A DNA stretch of 64,000 bases from Chitinophagaceae bacterium (GTDB lineage Bacteria > Bacteroidota > Bacteroidia > Chitinophagales > Chitinophagaceae): contig JAHEZD010000012.1 of NCBI GenBank assembly GCA_023251255.1, forward strand, positions 18,422 through 82,421, written 5' to 3'. Of the stretch, positions 58,359 through 64,000 are shown one piece after another. The notes under the pieces were generated by a model. That model was given only the letters and a program-made list of their open reading frames with translations. It ran no database searches and was not told the origin of the DNA. Both the position numbers and the translations under genes were made by a program. Each line of letters begins with the position of its first letter. The first letter of the stretch is position 1.

Positions 58359-60674
58359 CTAGAATTTACTGGTTGACAATGAAGGCGGCAATACAATTGA
58401 ACCCCAGATAGATGGTTTGCTATCCATCTCCAGTATCAATACGCCACCTTTGGAAACATCTTCATGTTCTATCCAACTTTGCTGAAAGGGTTTGCCATTC
58501 AATGTGGCAGACTTGATATAAGTATTTTTATCGGACAGGTTATTGGCCTTGATTACAAAGTCCTTACCGTTCTCCTGATGGATAACCGTTTGCTTATAAG
58601 TGGGTGAATTGATCAGGTAATAAGACTGTCCTGCATTGGGATAAAGGCCCATCAAATGGAAAGCCAACCAGGAAGACATAGCCCCACTATCATCGTTGCC
58701 CGGGATACCGCTATGTGATGTGTTGTAGTTCTTAGCGATGATTTGCTTGATACGGGTGCTGCTTAAATCCGGCCTGCCAATCCAATGGTACAGGTTAGGT
58801 GTGAGGAACGAAGGTTCGTTGCCAACATTATAGAGTTCCCTGTCAAATAATGTATTTAAGCGTTTCTCGAACGCTTCCTTACCACCAGATTTTTTTATCA
58901 ATGCAGCCACATCATGCGGTACGGACAACGAATATTCCCAACTGCTGGCCTCATAAAAGAAACCGCACCACCAGCAAACGCAGATGGGCCAATCTTGGGC
59001 CAATGGCGTATACCTAATATAACTTGCACGCCCATTGCCCACATCACATTGAATACTATCTATCCATTTACCAGAAGCATCTTTGGGCATAATAAAACCT
59101 TTACTGCCATTGTCTTCAATGGGCCGCCACAGGTTTTGCCAGTTGCTGGCTTGTTTAAAAAAGCGATGGTATTCACCCATTCGGTTCAGGCCCTTGGCCA
59201 CAGTTGCCAAACAGTAATCATCGTAAGCATATTCCAATGTACGGTTGCCGGCTCGGACAAAATGGTTGCTTACATAGCCGATTGAATTATAGTCAGTCAA
59301 TCCACCCCTACCTTCCTTCTCCTCATTCCCCCCCGGTGGTATGGTGGCATCTTTTAACATGGCTTCCAGTGCCAAACTATAGTTAATGCCTTTGAGCTTT
59401 TTTACATACGCATCGGCAATCAGTACCTCCGCATTGGATCCCCCCTGTGTTCGTCCATTGCAGTTGCCACTCCGTGCATCTGGCATATAACCTTCTCGTT
59501 GGTAGATCTGCAGCAATGCATTGACTATAGCTACTTGACGGGATTCATTGATTAACGTAATGAGTGGATGCGAAGAACGGTAAGTATCCCAAATAGCATA
59601 GAAATCATCGTAATAGGGCTGTCCATTTTCCCATAAAGGATTTTCATTGGTCCTATCAACAGGCATCAACATCGTATGGTACAATGCGGTGTAAAACATG
59701 GTCTTCTGTTCATTGGAAGCATCTTTGTCAATCTCTATCCTGCCCAATAAATTGTCCCATGTAGCCTGTGTTTCCTGCATGGTTCTTTCAAAGTTCCAAT
59801 GCGGGATTTCAGCGTCCATATTCTGTTTTGCTTTTAATGTGCTGATATACGAGATGCCGATCTTCATTTCTATGGTATCACTTTGCAAGGCTTCAAAGAA
59901 CAGCATGGCCCCTGTTTTCTTTCCTTCATCAAACTGTATCTTTTCCCCTTCAAACAACTGTTCGCCTTTCCACGTTTTGAAGGTGGTAAACGGATGATTG
60001 AAGGTAGCATGGAAATAAACGGTATAGGCAGCACCATTGTTCCAGCCACCACGGATCCTACTATAGCCTTTTACCTCATTGCTGGAAACAATCTCCATTT
60101 CAGAACCCACAAACTGCTGTGCTTCCCTTGCATCAGGTATGGGCTTCTCCCCTAAGAATTCGCCTGCATCTATCTTGATCGACTTCCTGTTTTTATTGTT
60201 GAAAACAAAACGGTAAAAAGCGGCTTTGGGCGATACGGTAATTTCTGTTTTGATATTGTGCTTGTTCAGCAGGACACTGTAATAACCTGTGTTTGCTGTT
60301 TCATTGCTCCGCAAGGATTCCTGTTTAATCGTTTCATCATTACCACCAAAAGGCATTACGGAAATGTTGCCATATTTGGGGCCACCACCTGTACCACTAA
60401 CATGGACCTGGCTAAAGCCATAAACCGCCTTATCAGCATCGGATGAATAGCCGCTATTGGAGGTCTTAAGGTTATCTGGCCCCGGCTTTACCATACCATA
60501 AGGACAGGATGGCCCTATAAAAATATGCCCATCCCCTTCTGAACCTATGAATGGGTCAATGTATTGATGATAGCTTTGAGCCTGTGCAAACTGTATAAAA
60601 ATACAAGCAGCAATTACCATTTTGGCCATTCTGTTATTGGAGCCCATACAAAACTTGCTACTTAGCCATTTCAT
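58359..60674 (-). CDS. GH92-family alpha-mannosidase, second copy
   Basis: From the ATG at 60674 (MKWLSSKFCM) the 771-residue protein has a signal region ending FAQAQ, then the canonical GH92 opening YIDPFIGSEGDGHIFIGPSCPYGMVKPGPDN. Further motifs are YYDDFYAIWDTYRSSHPL, GYMPDARSGNCNGRTQGGSN, NEPSFLTPNLYHWIG and GIPGNDDSGAMSSWLAFHLMG. The open frame extends to a TTG at 60701, overlapping the GH2 stop; ATG is preferred. Compared with the other GH92 it keeps the classic N-terminus, so the two probably act on different linkages or acceptor contexts. Confidence 0.88.
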   Translation of the reverse strand: MKWLSSKFCMGSNNRMAKMVIAACIFIQFAQAQSYHQYIDPFIGSEGDGHIFIGPSCPYGMVKPGPDNLKTSNSGYSSDADKAVYGFSQVHVSGTGGGPKYGNISVMPFGGNDETIKQESLRSNETANTGYYSVLLNKHNIKTEITVSPKAAFYRFVFNNKNRKSIKIDAGEFLGEKPIPDAREAQQFVGSEMEIVSSNEVKGYSRIRGGWNNGAAYTVYFHATFNHPFTTFKTWKGEQLFEGEKIQFDEGKKTGAMLFFEALQSDTIEMKIGISYISTLKAKQNMDAEIPHWNFERTMQETQATWDNLLGRIEIDKDASNEQKTMFYTALYHTMLMPVDRTNENPLWENGQPYYDDFYAIWDTYRSSHPLITLINESRQVAIVNALLQIYQREGYMPDARSGNCNGRTQGGSNAEVLIADAYVKKLKGINYSLALEAMLKDATIPPGGNEEKEGRGGLTDYNSIGYVSNHFVRAGNRTLEYAYDDYCLATVAKGLNRMGEYHRFFKQASNWQNLWRPIEDNGSKGFIMPKDASGKWIDSIQCDVGNGRASYIRYTPLAQDWPICVCWWCGFFYEASSWEYSLSVPHDVAALIKKSGGKEAFEKRLNTLFDRELYNVGNEPSFLTPNLYHWIGRPDLSSTRIKQIIAKNYNTSHSGIPGNDDSGAMSSWLAFHLMGLYPNAGQSYYLINSPTYKQTVIHQENGKDFVIKANNLSDKNTYIKSATLNGKPFQQSWIEHEDVSKGGVLILEMDSKPSIWGSIVLPPSLSTSKF

Positions 60675-60690
60675 GGAATCAGTTATTAGA

Positions 60691-63795
<3,105 letters not shown>

Positions 63796-63810
63796 TTAAG
63801 TTCAGTATTA

Positions 63811-64000
63811 CTATTGATGTTCAATGATCGAACGGTATTTATGGTGCAGTGCTTTGGCTGTTTCAACGGGATTGCCCGTTGTTATTGTTGGATAATCCTT
63901 ACGCTGGTTTACCCATTTCCATTCCCACTGGGCAATCTCTTTTTGAAAAGCCGCCACATCCACTTCCTTCCCTGCAAGCATTGCAGCACCCAGCTCTTGG
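63811..64000 (-). CDS. C-terminal fragment of a probable GH89 alpha-N-acetylglucosaminidase
   Basis: Only the last 62 codons are in the window; the stop is at 63813-63811. The residues EIAQWEWKWVNQRKDYP and GNPVETAKALHHKY match the end of GH89 enzymes: human NAGLU ends with a [20 protein letters not shown] segment of the same layout. GH89 enzymes remove alpha-linked N-acetylglucosamine. The identification rests on this short pattern and could be wrong. It is upstream of the GH2 gene on the same strand, so the operon begins outside the window. Confidence 0.5.
   Translation of the reverse strand, partial: QELGAAMLAGKEVDVAAFQKEIAQWEWKWVNQRKDYPTITTGNPVETAKALHHKYRSIIEHQ

Overview
The window looks like a chromosomal segment of a Bacteroidota bacterium, most likely the Chitinophagaceae. 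The evidence is a SusC-type receptor N-terminus, a type IX secretion (T9SS) sorting tail, a PID-CTERM protein, a hybrid two-component regulator of polysaccharide utilisation, GH92/GH28/GH2 enzymes, TAnnTTTG-type promoter boxes and weak Shine-Dalgarno sites. No rRNA, tRNA, CRISPR array or complete insertion sequence was seen.

Layout. 1-337: N-terminus of a SusC/RagA receptor running off the left edge. 1.5-5 kb: a membrane histidine kinase overlapping a secreted NHL-propeller/LamG/FN3 protein. 5-10.4 kb: AT-rich accessory DNA with small unknown proteins, a ParDE toxin-antitoxin pair, dispersed repeats and a decayed helix-turn-helix gene. 10.4-13.6 kb: a divergent AraC regulator and secreted beta-helix enzyme. 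14-21.6 kb: ten leftward genes (AraC regulator, TMEM175-like channel, amidohydrolase, SDR, monooxygenase-like protein, flavodoxin, dienelactone-hydrolase-like enzyme, small isomerase-like protein, DJ-1/PfpI protein, aldo/keto reductase) that look like an electrophile/quinone detoxification regulon. Three promoters in it share an identical 16-bp motif at identical spacing. 21.6-22.6 kb: REP-like repeats, a PID-CTERM protein and a MITE-like element. 22.6-46.6 kb: one gene of 23,985 bp for a 7,994-residue secreted protein made of 11 copies of a ~500-residue propeller/Ig/TIG module (66 NHL blades), 15 Cys-paired ~79-residue repeats and a T9SS tail. 46.8-51.8 kb: a LytTR response regulator and a 1,358-residue hybrid sensor/AraC regulator. 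52.2-64 kb: a leftward glycan-degradation operon (GH89-like C-terminus, GH2, GH92, GH28, GH92, GH28, then a DoxX-like membrane protein).

How it may fit together. The kinase at 1.5 kb and the LytTR regulator at 46.8 kb lack an adjacent partner, and each sits beside one of two related NHL/LamG/FN3 proteins. A split two-component system tied to this surface-protein family is therefore possible but unproven. The hybrid regulator is the natural candidate to control the glycoside hydrolase operon. The two AraC regulators probably act on their own neighbours. All functional assignments come from reading motifs; no database search was possible.
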